Shown: positions 51,263 to 61,555 of the stretch, in pieces | Position numbering within the stretch: the first letter of the stretch is position 1 | Layout: every line of letters begins with the position of its first letter | From: Herbiconiux gentiana | GTDB taxonomy: Bacteria > Actinomycetota > Actinomycetes > Actinomycetales > Microbacteriaceae | Direction: 5' to 3' | Assembly: GCF_024978135.1 (NCBI RefSeq) | Contig: NZ_JANTEZ010000004.1 | Coordinates: 434,001-498,000 of the forward strand | DNA: 64,000 nucleotides | Notes under the pieces: model-generated | The model's input: the letters and a program-made list of their open reading frames with translations, nothing else | Told to the model about the DNA's origin: nothing | Databases searched by the model: none | Made by a program: the position numbers and the translations under genes

Positions 51263-53932
51263 ATGCCCGAAGATCTTCCGTTCCCCACGAGCACCGGTGT
51301 GCGCCCGACCGGTCGCAGCACCCCGGCCGCGGTCGAGCAGGGCTTCGTCCCGAACGCCTCCGCCATCCGCCGGGCCCTGAAGCGCGCCGAGACCGGTGTC
51401 GCCCTCGACGCGACCGAGGCCGAGACCCTCCTGCACGCCCGCGGCGACGACCTCGAGCGCCTGCTCACCGCCGCGTCCCGGGTGCGCGACGCCGGGCTCG
51501 AGATCGCGGGGCGCCCCGGCGTCATCACGTACTCGCGCAAGGTGTTCATCCCCCTCACCCACCTCTGCCGCGACCGCTGCCACTACTGCACCTTCGTCGA
51601 GACCCCCGGCGGGCTGGCGAAGCAGGGCAAGGCGCCGTTCCTCTCGCCCGACGAGGTGCTCGCGATCGCCCGCGAGGGCGCGGCCCTCGGCTGCAAGGAG
51701 GCGCTGTTCACCCTCGGCGACCGCCCCGAGGATCGCTGGCCCGTGGCCCGCGAGTGGCTCGAGGCCCGGGGCTACGACTCCACCATCGCCTACCTCCGCT
51801 CCGTCGCGATCCTCGTGCTCGAGGAGACCGGCCTCCTCCCCCACCTGAACCCCGGCGTCATGACGTGGGAGGAGATCCAGCGCCTGAAGCCGGTCGCCCC
51901 GTCGATGGGCATGATGCTCGAGACCACCGCCGACCGGCTCTGGTCACAGAAGGGCGGGCCGCACTACGGCTCCCCCGACAAGGACCCGGTGCTGCGCCTG
52001 CGCGTGCTCGAGGACGCGGGCCGCTCGAACGTTCCCTTCACCACCGGCCTCCTGCTCGGCATCGGCGAGAACTACGCCGAGCGGGTCGACGGGATGTTCT
52101 CCATCCGCTCGGCCGCACGCCGGCACGGTCACGTGCAGGAGGTGATCATCCAGAACTTCCGCGCGAAGCCCGCCACCGCCATGATGGCGGCCGACGACCT
52201 GGAGACCCAGGAGTACGTCGCCGCGGTCGCCGTGGCGCGGCTCGTGCTCGGCCCGAAGGCGCGGGTGCAGGCTCCGCCGAATCTGACGGATGCGCGGGAG
52301 CTGTCGCTCCTCGTGCGCGCCGGCATCGACGACTGGGGCGGCGTGTCGCCCCTCACCCCCGACCACGTCAACCCCGAGCGCCCTTGGCCGCACATCGACG
52401 ACCTCGCCCGGCTCACCGCCGAGGCGGGCTTCGAGCTGCGGGAGCGCCTCACCGCGCATCCGCACTTCGTGCGGGCCGAGGAGCCGTGGATCGACCCCCG
52501 GGTGCTCCCCCACGTGCGCGCGCTGGCCGGGCCGGACGGCCTCGCCATCGAGGGCCGGATCCCCGCCGGGCTGCCCTGGCAGGAGCCCGACTGGGGCTCG
52601 AGCTCGAGCGGACGCACCGAGCTGCACACCGAGATCGACACCGTCGGCCGCACGGGCGACCGCCGCAGCGACTTCGAGGACGTGTACGGCGACTGGGCCG
52701 AGCTGCGCGAGCACGTCGGGGCGAACGCCGGAACGGCGCCGCGCGCATCCGGAGACCCCGCCGTGCGCAGCGCCCTGGCCCGCGCCGCGGAGGACCCGGC
52801 CGGGCTGAGCGACGCCGACTACCTCACCCTGCTCGGCGCCGACGGCCCCGACCTCGAGGCTCTGGCCGCCCTCGCCGACGACGTGCGCCGCGCGACCGTG
52901 GGCGACGAGGTCGGCTACGTGGTGAACCGCAACATCAACTTCACGAACGTCTGCTACACCGGCTGCCGCTTCTGCGCCTTCGCCCAGCGGCGCACCGACG
53001 CCGACGCCTACACGCTGTCGATGGAGCAGGTCGGCGACCGCGTCGACGAGGCGTGGATGATCGGGGCCACCGAGATCTGCATGCAGGGCGGCATCCACCC
53101 CGACCTGCCCGGCACGGCCTATTTCGACCTCGCGCGCACGGTCAAGGCGCGGCAGCCCGACATCCACCTGCACGCGTTCAGCCCGATGGAGATCGTGAAC
53201 GGAGCGTCGCGCACCGGGCTGTCGTACCGCGAGTTCCTGCAGGAGGCGAAGGCCGCGGGGCTCGACTCGATCCCGGGCACCGCCGCCGAGATCCTCGACG
53301 ACGACGTGCGCTGGGTGCTCACCAAGGGCAAGCTGCCGGCCGCCGCGTGGATCGAGATCGTCTCGACCGCGCACGACGTGGGGCTGCGTTCGTCGTCGAC
53401 CATGATGTACGGCCACGTCGACAACCCCTCGCACTGGGTGGGGCACCTGCGCACCCTCGCACGGGTGCAGGACGAGACCGGCGGGTTCACCGAGTTCGTG
53501 CTGCTGCCGTTCATCCACATGAACGCGCCCGTGTACCTCGCCGGCGTCGCCCGGCCGGGGCCGACGAGGCAGGAGAACCGGGCCATCCACGCCGTGTCGC
53601 GGCTGATGCTGCACGGGCGCATCGACCACGTGCAGACCTCGTGGGTGAAGCTCGGCAACGCGGGCACGCAGCAGATGCTCGAGGGCGGCGCCGACGACCT
53701 CGGCGGCACCCTGATGGAGGAGACGATCAGCCGCATGGCGGGAGCCGACAACGGCTCCGAGAAGACGGTCGACGAGCTCGAGCGGATGATCGGCGAGATC
53801 GGTCGCGTGCCGGTGCAGCGCACCACGACCTACGGCCGCCCCTCGGCCGAGCGCGTCGCGGTCGCCCGCGAGTTCGCCTCCCAGGGCTTCGCGGCGACGG
53901 GCCGCACCCTCCGCACGAACCTCCTGGCCTGA
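51263..53932 (+). CDS. fbiC: Bifunctional FO synthase
   Basis: The 889-residue fused CofG-CofH enzyme makes the FO deazaflavin from a pyrimidine and tyrosine. Two radical SAM clusters are visible: C102, C106 and C109 in CRDRCHYC (CofG half), and C564, C568 and C571 in CYTGCRFC (CofH half). The second half continues with [16 protein letters not shown] at 51263 gives the usual length. It is transcribed rightward, with a strong hairpin after its stop toward the convergent glpK. Fusion order is the common actinobacterial one. Confidence 0.97.
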   Translation: MPEDLPFPTSTGVRPTGRSTPAAVEQGFVPNASAIRRALKRAETGVALDATEAETLLHARGDDLERLLTAASRVRDAGLEIAGRPGVITYSRKVFIPLTHLCRDRCHYCTFVETPGGLAKQGKAPFLSPDEVLAIAREGAALGCKEALFTLGDRPEDRWPVAREWLEARGYDSTIAYLRSVAILVLEETGLLPHLNPGVMTWEEIQRLKPVAPSMGMMLETTADRLWSQKGGPHYGSPDKDPVLRLRVLEDAGRSNVPFTTGLLLGIGENYAERVDGMFSIRSAARRHGHVQEVIIQNFRAKPATAMMAADDLETQEYVAAVAVARLVLGPKARVQAPPNLTDARELSLLVRAGIDDWGGVSPLTPDHVNPERPWPHIDDLARLTAEAGFELRERLTAHPHFVRAEEPWIDPRVLPHVRALAGPDGLAIEGRIPAGLPWQEPDWGSSSSGRTELHTEIDTVGRTGDRRSDFEDVYGDWAELREHVGANAGTAPRASGDPAVRSALARAAEDPAGLSDADYLTLLGADGPDLEALAALADDVRRATVGDEVGYVVNRNINFTNVCYTGCRFCAFAQRRTDADAYTLSMEQVGDRVDEAWMIGATEICMQGGIHPDLPGTAYFDLARTVKARQPDIHLHAFSPMEIVNGASRTGLSYREFLQEAKAAGLDSIPGTAAEILDDDVRWVLTKGKLPAAAWIEIVSTAHDVGLRSSSTMMYGHVDNPSHWVGHLRTLARVQDETGGFTEFVLLPFIHMNAPVYLAGVARPGPTRQENRAIHAVSRLMLHGRIDHVQTSWVKLGNAGTQQMLEGGADDLGGTLMEETISRMAGADNGSEKTVDELERMIGEIGRVPVQRTTTYGRPSAERVAVAREFASQGFAATGRTLRTNLLA

Positions 53933-53941
53933 CGGACGGGA

Positions 53942-53974
53942 ACGGCCCGCCCCTCACGTGGAGGGACGGGCCGT
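53942..53974. terminator. Bidirectional hairpin between fbiC and glpK
   Basis: Bases 53942-53955 pair with 53961-53974 in a 14-base stem with one mismatch and a 5-base loop (ACGTG), immediately after fbiC and before the convergent glpK stop. A second small hairpin (GCCGAGGC 53983-53990 with GCCTCGGC 53994-54001) follows. There is no U tract, as in many actinobacterial terminators. Confidence 0.75.
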
Positions 53975-54016
53975 CGTGTCGAGCCGAGGCTACGCCTCGG
54001 CGTCTGGTACGGAGGC

Positions 54017-55540
54017 TTACGCCTCGGTGTCGCCGTCGACCCAGTCGAGGGTCTTCGTGACGGCCTTCTTCCAGTTGCGCAGCTGGCGCTCGCGCTCGGC
54101 GTCGTCCATCTTGGGCTCCCAGCGGGAGTCCTCCTGCCAGTTGGCGCGCAGCTCGTCGAGGTTCGCCCAGAAGCCGACCGCGAGGCCGGCGGCGTACGCG
54201 GCACCGAGCGCGGTGGTCTCGGCGACCACCGGGCGGATGACCGGCACGCCGAGGATGTCGGCCTGGAACTGCATGAGCGTGTTGTTCGCGATCATGCCGC
54301 CGTCGACCTTCAGCTCGGTGAGGTCGACACCGGAGTCGGCGTTGACCGCGTCGAGCACCTCGCGGGTCTGGAAGGCCGTGGCCTCCAGCGCCGCGCGGGC
54401 GATGTGACCCTTGTTGACGTAGCGGGTGAGGCCCACGAGGGCACCACGCGCATCCGACCGCCAGTACGGCGCGAACAGGCCCGAGAACGCGGGCACGAAG
54501 TACGCGCCGCCGTTGTCCTCGACCGTATTGGCGAGCTCCTCGACCTCGGGGGCCGACGAGATCAGGCCGAGGTTGTCGCGAAGCCACTGGATCAGCGACC
54601 CGGTCACCGCGATCGACCCCTCGAGCGCGTAGTGCGCCGGCTGGTCGCCCAGCTTGTAGCCGAGGGTGGTGAGCAGCCCGTTCTTGGAGTGCACGATCTC
54701 GGTGTCGGTGTTGAAGATCAGGAAGTTTCCGGTGCCGTAGGTGTTCTTCGACTCACCGGCGTCGAACGCCGCCTGGCCGAAGGTCGCGGCCTGCTGGTCG
54801 CCCAGGATGCCCGCGACGGGGACCTCGCGCAGCAGGTTCGACGACTCGACGGTGCCGTAGACCTCGGAGGACGACTTGATCTCGGGCAGCATCGACTTCG
54901 GCACGCCGAACGCCTCGAGGATGTCGTCGCGCCACTGGAGCGTCTCGAGGTCCATGAAGAGGGTGCGCGAGGCGTTCGTGACGTCGGTGGAGTGCACGCC
55001 GCCCTCGGTGCCGCCGGTGAGGTTCCAGAGCACCCAGGTGTCGGTGGTGCCGAACATCAGCTCGCCGGCCTCGGCCTTCTCGCGGGCGCCCTCGACGTTC
55101 TCGAGGATCCAGACGATCTTCGTGCCCGAGAAGTAGGTCGCGAGCGGCAGGCCCACGATCGACTTGAAGCGCTCGGTGCCCTCGTCTCCCGCCAGGCGAT
55201 CGACGATCGGCTGGGTGCGGGTGTCCTGCCAGACGATGGCGTTGTAGACGGGCTTGCCGGTGTTCTTGTCCCACACCACGGCGGTCTCGCGCTGGTTGGT
55301 GATGCCCACGGCGGCGATGTCGTGGCGCGTCAGGTCGGCCTTCGAGAGCGCCTGACCGATGACCTCGCGCACGTTCGCCCAGATCTCCATCGGGTCGTGC
55401 TCGACCCAGCCGGCCTTGGGGAAGATCTGCTCGTGCTCCTTCTGACCGGTCGACACGATGGTGCCCTTGTGGTCGAAGATGATCGCGCGCGAGCTGGTCG
55501 TGCCCTGGTCGATGGCCAGGACGTACTTCTGTTCAGACAT
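54017..55540 (-). CDS. glpK: Glycerol kinase
   Basis: The 507-residue FGGY kinase phosphorylates glycerol to glycerol-3-phosphate. [16 protein letters not shown] is the N-terminal ATP-phosphate motif, WQDTRT and [20 protein letters not shown] follow, and the C-terminal [20 protein letters not shown] matches the FGGY signature. It is last in a leftward glpD-glpF-glpK set (50 bases after glpF). Confidence 0.97.
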   Translation of the reverse strand: MSEQKYVLAIDQGTTSSRAIIFDHKGTIVSTGQKEHEQIFPKAGWVEHDPMEIWANVREVIGQALSKADLTRHDIAAVGITNQRETAVVWDKNTGKPVYNAIVWQDTRTQPIVDRLAGDEGTERFKSIVGLPLATYFSGTKIVWILENVEGAREKAEAGELMFGTTDTWVLWNLTGGTEGGVHSTDVTNASRTLFMDLETLQWRDDILEAFGVPKSMLPEIKSSSEVYGTVESSNLLREVPVAGILGDQQAATFGQAAFDAGESKNTYGTGNFLIFNTDTEIVHSKNGLLTTLGYKLGDQPAHYALEGSIAVTGSLIQWLRDNLGLISSAPEVEELANTVEDNGGAYFVPAFSGLFAPYWRSDARGALVGLTRYVNKGHIARAALEATAFQTREVLDAVNADSGVDLTELKVDGGMIANNTLMQFQADILGVPVIRPVVAETTALGAAYAAGLAVGFWANLDELRANWQEDSRWEPKMDDAERERQLRNWKKAVTKTLDWVDGDTEA

Positions 55541-55590
55541 GTCTAACTCCTTTGTCGGTACTGAATGGTGAAGCGGATGCGCCGATGCGC

Positions 55591-56361
55591 TCAGGTGAGG
55601 ATCGGGAGCAGCGGGATGGCGAGGAGTCCGGCGAGCACGCCGCCGATGATCGGGCCGACGACCGGCACCCAGGAGTAGGACCAGTCGGAGGTGCCCTTGC
55701 CCTTGATCGGGAGGATCGCGTGAGCGATGCGCGGGCCGAGGTCACGAGCCGGGTTGATCGCGTAGCCGGTCGGGCCACCGAGCGAGGCGCCGATGCCGAT
55801 CACGAGCAGCGCCACCGGAAGGGCACCGAGCGCGGCCAGGCCGCCCTCGCCCTGACGACCGCCGCCGAAGCCGATCACGACGAACACCAGCACGAAGGTG
55901 CCGACGATCTCGGTCACCAGGTTCCAGCCGTACGAGCGGATCGCCGGGCCGGTCGAGAACACGCCGAGCTTGTTCGCCGCCTCGGGCTCCTCGTCGAAGT
56001 GCTGCTTGTACGCCAGCCACACGAACACCGCACCGATGATCGCACCGATCAGCTGCGCACCGATGTACGCGATGACGGAGAGGGCGTTGACGTCGACCGG
56101 AGTGGCCGCCGAGCCGAAGGTCTTCGCGCCGTTGGCGAGAAGTCCCAGGGTGACCGCCGGGTTGAGGTGCGCTCCGGAGGCGTACGACACGATCACACCG
56201 GCGAAGACCGCGAGGCCCCAGCCGATGTTGACCATGAGCGTGCCGCCGTTGAAGCCCTTGGTGCGCACGAGCGCCACGTTGGCGACCACACCGCAGCCGA
56301 GGAGCACCAGGAGGGCGGTGCCCACCAGCTCCGACACGAAGTCGATACCGAGATTGTCCAC
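55591..56361 (-). CDS. glpF: Glycerol uptake facilitator (aquaglyceroporin)
   Basis: A 256-residue channel of about six helices and two NPA half-loops, [10 protein letters not shown] and [12 protein letters not shown]; the Asp after the second NPA and the Arg of the filter are those of glycerol-type GlpF. It lets glycerol enter for the kinase encoded downstream. Located between glpD and glpK, with 41 bases to glpD. Confidence 0.95.
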   Translation of the reverse strand: MDNLGIDFVSELVGTALLVLLGCGVVANVALVRTKGFNGGTLMVNIGWGLAVFAGVIVSYASGAHLNPAVTLGLLANGAKTFGSAATPVDVNALSVIAYIGAQLIGAIIGAVFVWLAYKQHFDEEPEAANKLGVFSTGPAIRSYGWNLVTEIVGTFVLVFVVIGFGGGRQGEGGLAALGALPVALLVIGIGASLGGPTGYAINPARDLGPRIAHAILPIKGKGTSDWSYSWVPVVGPIIGGVLAGLLAIPLLPILT

Positions 56362-56402
56362 GTTGACCTTTCTTCTCTCGGACGGCTCTCACGCCGTCCG
56401 AC

Positions 56403-58145
56403 TCAGTTGGCGGCTGCTGCCGCCGTGTTCGCCGCTTCCAGCACGATGCCGTGGAAGAAGCGGAGGTTGTCTACCGCCAGGCGGCGCTCGTCGGCGAGGG
56501 TCTCGTCCGACCAGCCCTTCGAGCGCTGAGCCAGGGTGCTCAGCTCATCGAACACCTCCTGGGTCAGCCCGCCCACGAAGGCGATGATGCTGCGGCGCAG
56601 CACCAGGTCGCTCAGGTGCACGGTGTGCTCGCCCATCAGGAAGTCGATCTCGCCGGTGCTGTAGCCGGGCAGGGTCGCTAGCGGCGCATCCGTCGCCTCG
56701 CTCGCGTTCAGCGCGGCGATGTGGTCGATGACCTTCGCGGCGTTGCTGCCGTAGCGGGCGAGCAGGGCGCGGGTGCGCTCCTGGCCGAGGTCGGCGCCGT
56801 GCGCCTTGATCCAGGATGCGGTGGCCGCCGGGGTGGTCGGGAAGCCCGCGCCGCCGCCGATCGCGAGGTCGGTGGTGCTGACCGTGCGGGTGCGGCCGAG
56901 CAGGGCCAGCGTGTCGTTCGTCAGGTGCTCGGCGAGGGCGCGGAAGGTGGTCCACTTGCCGCCGACGAGGCTCAGCTGCTTGGTCGTGGTGCTCGACCCG
57001 AACGCGGTCTGCTCGATGCGGTAGTCGCGCGAGACGAAGCCGGGGGCGGTGTCGCCGTGGCCGGGCAGCGGGCGGATGCCCGAGTAGCGGTAGACGATCT
57101 GCGGCCGGTCGACCGTGATGGTCGGGAAGACGTGCTTGACCAGCTTGAAGAAGTAGTCGACCTCCTCCTCGGTGCAGACGCTCGGCTCGGTGATGTCGGC
57201 CTCGAGGTCGGTGGTGCCGACGAGCACGCGACCGTTCAGCGGGTAGATCAGCACGATGCGGCCGTCGTTGTTCTCGAAGAAGACCTCGCCGCCGGCGCAG
57301 GCGTCGTAGAGCTCCTTGTTGTCGAGCACGATGTGCGAGCCCTTGGTGCCGCCCATCCACTGGGTGGCCTCGCCGAGGGCGGCGTTGGTCAGGTCGGTCC
57401 AGGGGCCCGAGGTGTTGACGACCACGTCGGCCGCGACCTCGAAGGTCTCCCCGCTGACGAGGTCGCGCAGCACCACTGCGTCGCCGTTCGAGCCGACGGC
57501 CTCCAGGTAGTTGGCGGTGCGGGCGTGGGAACCGGTGGCCAGGGCATCCTGCACCAGGTCGAGCGCGAGCCGCTCGGGGTTCTCGACCGCGGCGTCGTAG
57601 TAGGTGGCGGTGTACTTCACGTCGCCGCGGAGCTTGGGCAGCTTGGCGAGCGACTTCTTGCGGCCGACGAACTTGTGGCGGGGCACGTTGCCGCCGTCGC
57701 GCGAGAACGAGTCGTAGCCGAGCAGGCCGACCTTGATCAGCAGCGCGCCGCGCTCCTTGGCCTTGCCCTGCTTGTGGGTGAGGAAGCGCAGCGGCGCGCT
57801 CAGGATGCCCGAGAAGGTCGAGAAGATCGGGATGGTCGTGGGCAGCGGCTTGACGTAGTGGGGCGCCAGGCGGAGGAGGCGGTTGCGCTCCTGCACGCTC
57901 TCGCGCACGAGCCGGAACTCGCCGTTCTCGAGGTAGCGCACGCCACCGTGGATCATGTGGCTCGACGCGGCCGAGGCGCCGGAGGCGTAGTCGCCCCGCT
58001 CGACGAGCACGACGTCGACACCCTGGAGCGCGAGGTCACGGAACGTGCCGATGCCGTTGATGCCTCCACCGACGATCAGCACCTGGGTCTTCGGGTTGCT
58101 GCGGATGGCTTCGACGCTGCTGCGGACATCGTTGGTGCTGGTCAC
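56403..58145 (-). CDS. glpD: Glycerol-3-phosphate dehydrogenase
   Basis: The 580-residue flavoprotein oxidises glycerol-3-phosphate to dihydroxyacetone phosphate, passing electrons to the quinone pool. GGGINGIGTFRDLALQGVDVVLVERGDYASG (in part) is the FAD-binding GxGxxG with the family's SASS-like segment; later YRYSGIRPLPGHGD and VGGKWTTFRALAEH are typical. First gene of the leftward glp unit, it faces the SorC-type regulator across 104 bases, where operators were seen. Confidence 0.95.
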   Translation of the reverse strand: MTSTNDVRSSVEAIRSNPKTQVLIVGGGINGIGTFRDLALQGVDVVLVERGDYASGASAASSHMIHGGVRYLENGEFRLVRESVQERNRLLRLAPHYVKPLPTTIPIFSTFSGILSAPLRFLTHKQGKAKERGALLIKVGLLGYDSFSRDGGNVPRHKFVGRKKSLAKLPKLRGDVKYTATYYDAAVENPERLALDLVQDALATGSHARTANYLEAVGSNGDAVVLRDLVSGETFEVAADVVVNTSGPWTDLTNAALGEATQWMGGTKGSHIVLDNKELYDACAGGEVFFENNDGRIVLIYPLNGRVLVGTTDLEADITEPSVCTEEEVDYFFKLVKHVFPTITVDRPQIVYRYSGIRPLPGHGDTAPGFVSRDYRIEQTAFGSSTTTKQLSLVGGKWTTFRALAEHLTNDTLALLGRTRTVSTTDLAIGGGAGFPTTPAATASWIKAHGADLGQERTRALLARYGSNAAKVIDHIAALNASEATDAPLATLPGYSTGEIDFLMGEHTVHLSDLVLRRSIIAFVGGLTQEVFDELSTLAQRSKGWSDETLADERRLAVDNLRFFHGIVLEAANTAAAAAN

Positions 58146-58195
58146 TGTTCACTCGCCTTCGTGCTGGGTTGACTGTCCAGTTCTACGACCGTTTT

Positions 58196-58228
58196 CACAT
58201 ATGATCAAGCTCGTTGCACATATGTGCA
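58196..58228. promoter_or_regulatory. Candidate SorC-family operators between glpD and its regulator
   Basis: CACATATG occurs at 58196-58203 and 58217-58224, 21 bases apart (two helical turns). The second lies in the perfect palindrome TGCACATATGTGCA (58215-58228). These AT-rich sites are between the divergent glpD and regulator starts and are likely where the regulator binds. Confidence 0.75.
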
Positions 58229-58249
58229 GACGAAAGGATGCGAGGACGC

Positions 58250-59212
58250 ATGGCCGACACCGCTGGCGCCGAGAAGGAGCGCGACGCGCTCCGCGCCGCC
58301 CACCTCTACTACCTCCAGGATCTGACGATGGAGGCCATCGCGACCGAGCTGCACACCTCACGATCATCCGTCTCCCGGCTGCTCGGCTACGCGCGCGACA
58401 CGGGGCTCGTCGAGATCCAGGTGAAGTCGCCGCTGGATCGGCTGTCGAGCCTGCAGGAGCGCATCCGCGTGAAGCACGGGGTCACCGCCCACGTCGTACC
58501 CGTGCCCGATTCGACCGCCGAGGTCGACCGGCTGGAACGCGTCGCCATGAGCGCTGCACGGATTCTCGGGCCCTTCTTCGACTCGAACATGACCATGGGC
58601 ATCGCCTGGGGCTCGACCCTGTCGGCCGTCTCCCGGCACCTGCAGGAGAAGGTCACCCACAACTCGCAGATCGTGCAGCTGAACGGCGCCTCGAACGCGC
58701 GCACGACGGGCATCGGCTACGCCAGCGAGATCATGAGCCGCTTCGGCACGGCGTTCGGGGCCTACGTGCAGCAGTTCCCGGTGCCGGCCTTCTTCGACGA
58801 CCCGCGCACCAAGGAGGTGCTCTGGCGCGAGCGGAGCATCCGCCGCGTGCTCGAGATCCAGAAGCACATGGACATCGCGCTGTTCGGCCTCGGCTCGGCC
58901 TACGCCGACGTGCCCTCCCACGTGTACGTCGGCGGCTATCTCGACGACGACGACTTCCAGCAGCTCGGCCGCTCGCAGGTGGTCGGCGACGTGGCGACGG
59001 TGTTCTACCGCGCCGACGGCTCGAGCGAGGACATCCCGATGAACGCCCGCTCCTCGGGGCCGTCGCTGGAGTGGCTGCGCAAGGTGTCGCGCCGGGTCTG
59101 CGTGGTGTCGGGCCGTTCGAAGCTGCCGGCCCTGCGCGGGGCGCTGGCCGCCGGGGTGATGACCGACCTGATCATCGACGAGACGACGGCGCACTCGCTG
59201 CTGGAGGACTGA
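58250..59212 (+). CDS. SorC/DeoR-type sugar-binding transcriptional regulator
   Basis: The 320-residue protein has an N-terminal helix-turn-helix (LTMEAIATELHTSRSSVSRLLGYARD) and a SorC-type sugar-phosphate-binding domain with MGIAWGSTLSAV and the later FGLGSAYAD. It probably senses glycerol-3-phosphate or a related metabolite and controls glpD-glpF-glpK. ATG 58250 is near GAGGA. Its 3' end overlaps the convergent cofC gene by 41 bases. Confidence 0.87.
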   Translation: MADTAGAEKERDALRAAHLYYLQDLTMEAIATELHTSRSSVSRLLGYARDTGLVEIQVKSPLDRLSSLQERIRVKHGVTAHVVPVPDSTAEVDRLERVAMSAARILGPFFDSNMTMGIAWGSTLSAVSRHLQEKVTHNSQIVQLNGASNARTTGIGYASEIMSRFGTAFGAYVQQFPVPAFFDDPRTKEVLWRERSIRRVLEIQKHMDIALFGLGSAYADVPSHVYVGGYLDDDDFQQLGRSQVVGDVATVFYRADGSSEDIPMNARSSGPSLEWLRKVSRRVCVVSGRSKLPALRGALAAGVMTDLIIDETTAHSLLED

Positions 59213-59828
59213 GGCTCTCCAGCACGCGGGCGGTCGCCGGCCCGACGCCGCGGTGCCGGGCCCGCTGCAGCTCGGCCTCGGTGTCGACGTCGTGGCGCAT
59301 CGTCGACCCGTTCCCCAGGGTCAGCCGGGTGTGGCCCGCCGTCTCGTGCCGCTCGGCCGATTCCGCCCCGAAGCGCGGCACGAGCACAGCGCCGGTCGCG
59401 GTGATCAGGGTCGTGCCCGAGCCCTCGGCGTCGGGCACGAAGGCGAGTGGATGCTCGGCCGCGGCGTCGAGCGCCTCGTCGACGTCGCCCGGCCGGAGGG
59501 TCGGCAGGTCGCCGAGCATCGCCGCGGTCGGGCCGTCGCCGGCGGCCGCGATCCCCAGCGCCACCGCGGCGTTCAGCCCGCGACCCGGGTCGGCGAGCAC
59601 CTCGATGCCGGGCTCCGCCTCCCGGAGGCGGGCGGCGACCGGCGATCCGGCATCCGTCACCACGATCACGCGGCCGACGCTGCGGGCCTCGCGGAGGGCC
59701 GCCACCGCGTCGAGGGTGAAGGCCTCGGCGAGCCGCAGCCGCTCCTCGGCGGAGCGCTCGGGCATCAGGCGGCTCTTGCCGTCGGCGGTCCCCTTGACGG
59801 GCACGACGACTGTCCACTGGGTGCTCAT
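59172..59828 (-). CDS. cofC: 2-phospho-lactate (or phosphoenolpyruvate) guanylyltransferase
   Basis: The 218-residue enzyme (FbiD) activates phosphoenolpyruvate or 2-phospholactate with GTP for F420 synthesis. VVVPVKGTADGKSRL holds the nucleotide-binding K12/K18 region, LADPGRGLNAAVALGI follows, and MLGDLPTLRPGDV is the metal-binding part. The stop lies within the regulator gene on the other strand, an overlap of 41 bases. The C-terminal ~25 residues, which occupy the overlap, are Ala/Ser-rich and less conserved-looking. Confidence 0.92.
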   Translation of the reverse strand: MSTQWTVVVPVKGTADGKSRLMPERSAEERLRLAEAFTLDAVAALREARSVGRVIVVTDAGSPVAARLREAEPGIEVLADPGRGLNAAVALGIAAAGDGPTAAMLGDLPTLRPGDVDEALDAAAEHPLAFVPDAEGSGTTLITATGAVLVPRFGAESAERHETAGHTRLTLGNGSTMRHDVDTEAELQRARHRGVGPATARVLESLSPPAASAPSSRR

Positions 59829-59914
59829 TGCTCCGATTATCCCGCACTCGGCGAAGACAGAACGATCGGTACTGTTCCGGGAATGATGTCGGGGGGTCGC
59901 AGGTTGTATACAAC

Positions 59915-60334
59915 GTGAGCAGAACGTTTCTAGAGATCGAGGGCGAGCGCGGAGTCGTGACGCGGTATCGCCGCCACCCCAATGGAAAGGGATACGTCGC
60001 GGTCGGATCGGAGGTCGACCCGTCGGCCTATGTCGACCCGACGAGCTACGTCGAGGCCGGCGCCCGTGTCGGCGCGAAGGCCTGGATCGGATCCGGCAGC
60101 TGGATCGAGCACGACGCGGTCCTCGGAGCCGGGGTATTCATCGGCGCGAACGTGCACGTCGGGCCTTCGGCCGTGATCGGCCGCTCGTCGAAGATCGGCA
60201 GTCACTCGCGCATCGGCGAGAAGGCCGCGATCGCGGATGCGACGCTGATCGACAACGACACGACGATCGCGCCGGGCGCGGTGCTGCGGCGCGACGCGTC
60301 CGCGGGCACCGCGGACTACGTGCGCGCGGCGTAG
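59915..60334 (+). CDS. Left-handed beta-helix (hexapeptide repeat) protein
   Basis: The ~139-residue protein has tandem hexapeptide repeats from SYVEAGARVGAKAWIGSG through FIGANVHVGPSAVIGRSSKIG, the left-handed beta-helix of gamma-carbonic-anhydrase and acyltransferase folds. The active-site histidines of carbonic anhydrase are not seen in order. The GTG start at 59915 is uncertain, since no good ribosome site precedes it. It is divergent from cofC. Function unknown; a transferase or scaffold is possible. Confidence 0.65.
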   Translation: MSRTFLEIEGERGVVTRYRRHPNGKGYVAVGSEVDPSAYVDPTSYVEAGARVGAKAWIGSGSWIEHDAVLGAGVFIGANVHVGPSAVIGRSSKIGSHSRIGEKAAIADATLIDNDTTIAPGAVLRRDASAGTADYVRAA

Positions 60335-60390
60335 CCCGTCTCGCGCCGCCGGGTCGCGCAAACGCACCTCCAGCCCGCGCCGACGGTGCT

Positions 60391-61503
60391 TCAGCGCGAC
60401 CCAGCTCGGCCCTCCAGCTCGAAGTCGGCCCGCGGCGAGAGCGTGCCGTTCGCCTGGACCGTGAGGAAATGCAGGCCCGGGTAGTACGTGCGCGTGGTGA
60501 TGGGGCGGAACGAGTGCGTCTTGGCGACGCGAATGCTCTCCCCCGGGGCCAGGCGGCGCGACGTGAGCTTGAACGTCTTCGGGCTTACCGCGCCGTTCGC
60601 CCGCACGAACCCGATCGAGTAGTCGATCGCGACGGTCGCGTCGGTGTCGCCGTCGTTCGTCACCATCGCCGTGAAGCCGAGCTCGCCACCCTGCGGGACG
60701 GTGGAGGTCGACAGCTCTGGCCGGTCGACGCGGAGGCCGTCGCCGGCGTAGCCGAGCAGGGCCAGCGCCTGCGGGTCGGCCTTCTTGATCAGGGTGCGGA
60801 GCCCGTGCCGGACGACCCACGGCGTGTTCTCGTCGGGTTCACCCTGCCAGCCGCCCGCGACCTCGGTGACCAGCCGCGGGTCGACCCGGCTGAGGTCGTT
60901 GAGGTGGTTCGCGACCGAGCGGCGCACGTACTCCTCGGGGTCGCGGTAGAGCCGGTCGATGATCCCCCGGGTGGCGTCCGGATGCGCGATCAGCCACGGG
61001 ACGCGCTTCGCCCACGGGAGGTACGACCGTGATCCCTCGCTCGCGAGGCGTCGCACGTGTTCGTCGGGGTGGCCGGTCCAGCCGCGCATCGTGTAGACGG
61101 CGCGTTCCGGATGCGCGTTCAGCATGTCGCGCACCGCGAACTCGCTGCTCAGCATCGACGTGAGCACCGCCAGCAGGTCCATCCCGGCGTCGAACGCCGA
61201 CGGCGAGCCGTCGTCGATGGCTCGCGCGGCCACGAACTCGGTCACCGGCCAGACCATCCAGCCGGAGAACCCCGGCGTCGCGATGACGTCCTGCACCGTC
61301 CTCTCCGCGGCCGGGAAGCCGGGCGGGACATCGCCGAGCAGCGCCTCGCGGACGAGGTCGACGCGGTCGCGCAGCCGTCGCCCCGCGACCGTGCGCTCGG
61401 CCTCGTGCAGGCCGGTGAGCTCGAGGCCCGGGGCGACCGCCTCGAGCGAGTCGCGCAGACGCACGACGACGTGCGGGCTGATGAGCTCGTCCATGGCTCC
61501 CAT
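60391..61503 (-). CDS. AlkD-like DNA alkylation repair protein
   Basis: The ~370-residue protein has alpha-helical HEAT-like repeats (MRGWTGHPDEHVRRLASEGSR, PEEYVRRSVANHLNDLSRVD) as in AlkC/AlkD DNA glycosylases that remove positively charged alkylbases. The final ~110 residues, starting after GLRVDRPELSTST, form a beta-rich domain (GELGFTAMVTNDGD) found in AlkC relatives. Start at 61503 or 61494 is uncertain. Its convergent neighbour is the hexapeptide protein. Confidence 0.8.
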   Translation of the reverse strand: MGAMDELISPHVVVRLRDSLEAVAPGLELTGLHEAERTVAGRRLRDRVDLVREALLGDVPPGFPAAERTVQDVIATPGFSGWMVWPVTEFVAARAIDDGSPSAFDAGMDLLAVLTSMLSSEFAVRDMLNAHPERAVYTMRGWTGHPDEHVRRLASEGSRSYLPWAKRVPWLIAHPDATRGIIDRLYRDPEEYVRRSVANHLNDLSRVDPRLVTEVAGGWQGEPDENTPWVVRHGLRTLIKKADPQALALLGYAGDGLRVDRPELSTSTVPQGGELGFTAMVTNDGDTDATVAIDYSIGFVRANGAVSPKTFKLTSRRLAPGESIRVAKTHSFRPITTRTYYPGLHFLTVQANGTLSPRADFELEGRAGSR

Positions 61504-61555
61504 GATCGGACCGACCTTTCTGCTGTCGGATACTGCCCCCACGGACAGAGTCCCC

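Noticed and set aside
59915-60334. Gamma-carbonic anhydrase
   Set aside because: Hexapeptide repeats are clear, but the three zinc histidines in proper spacing were not seen.
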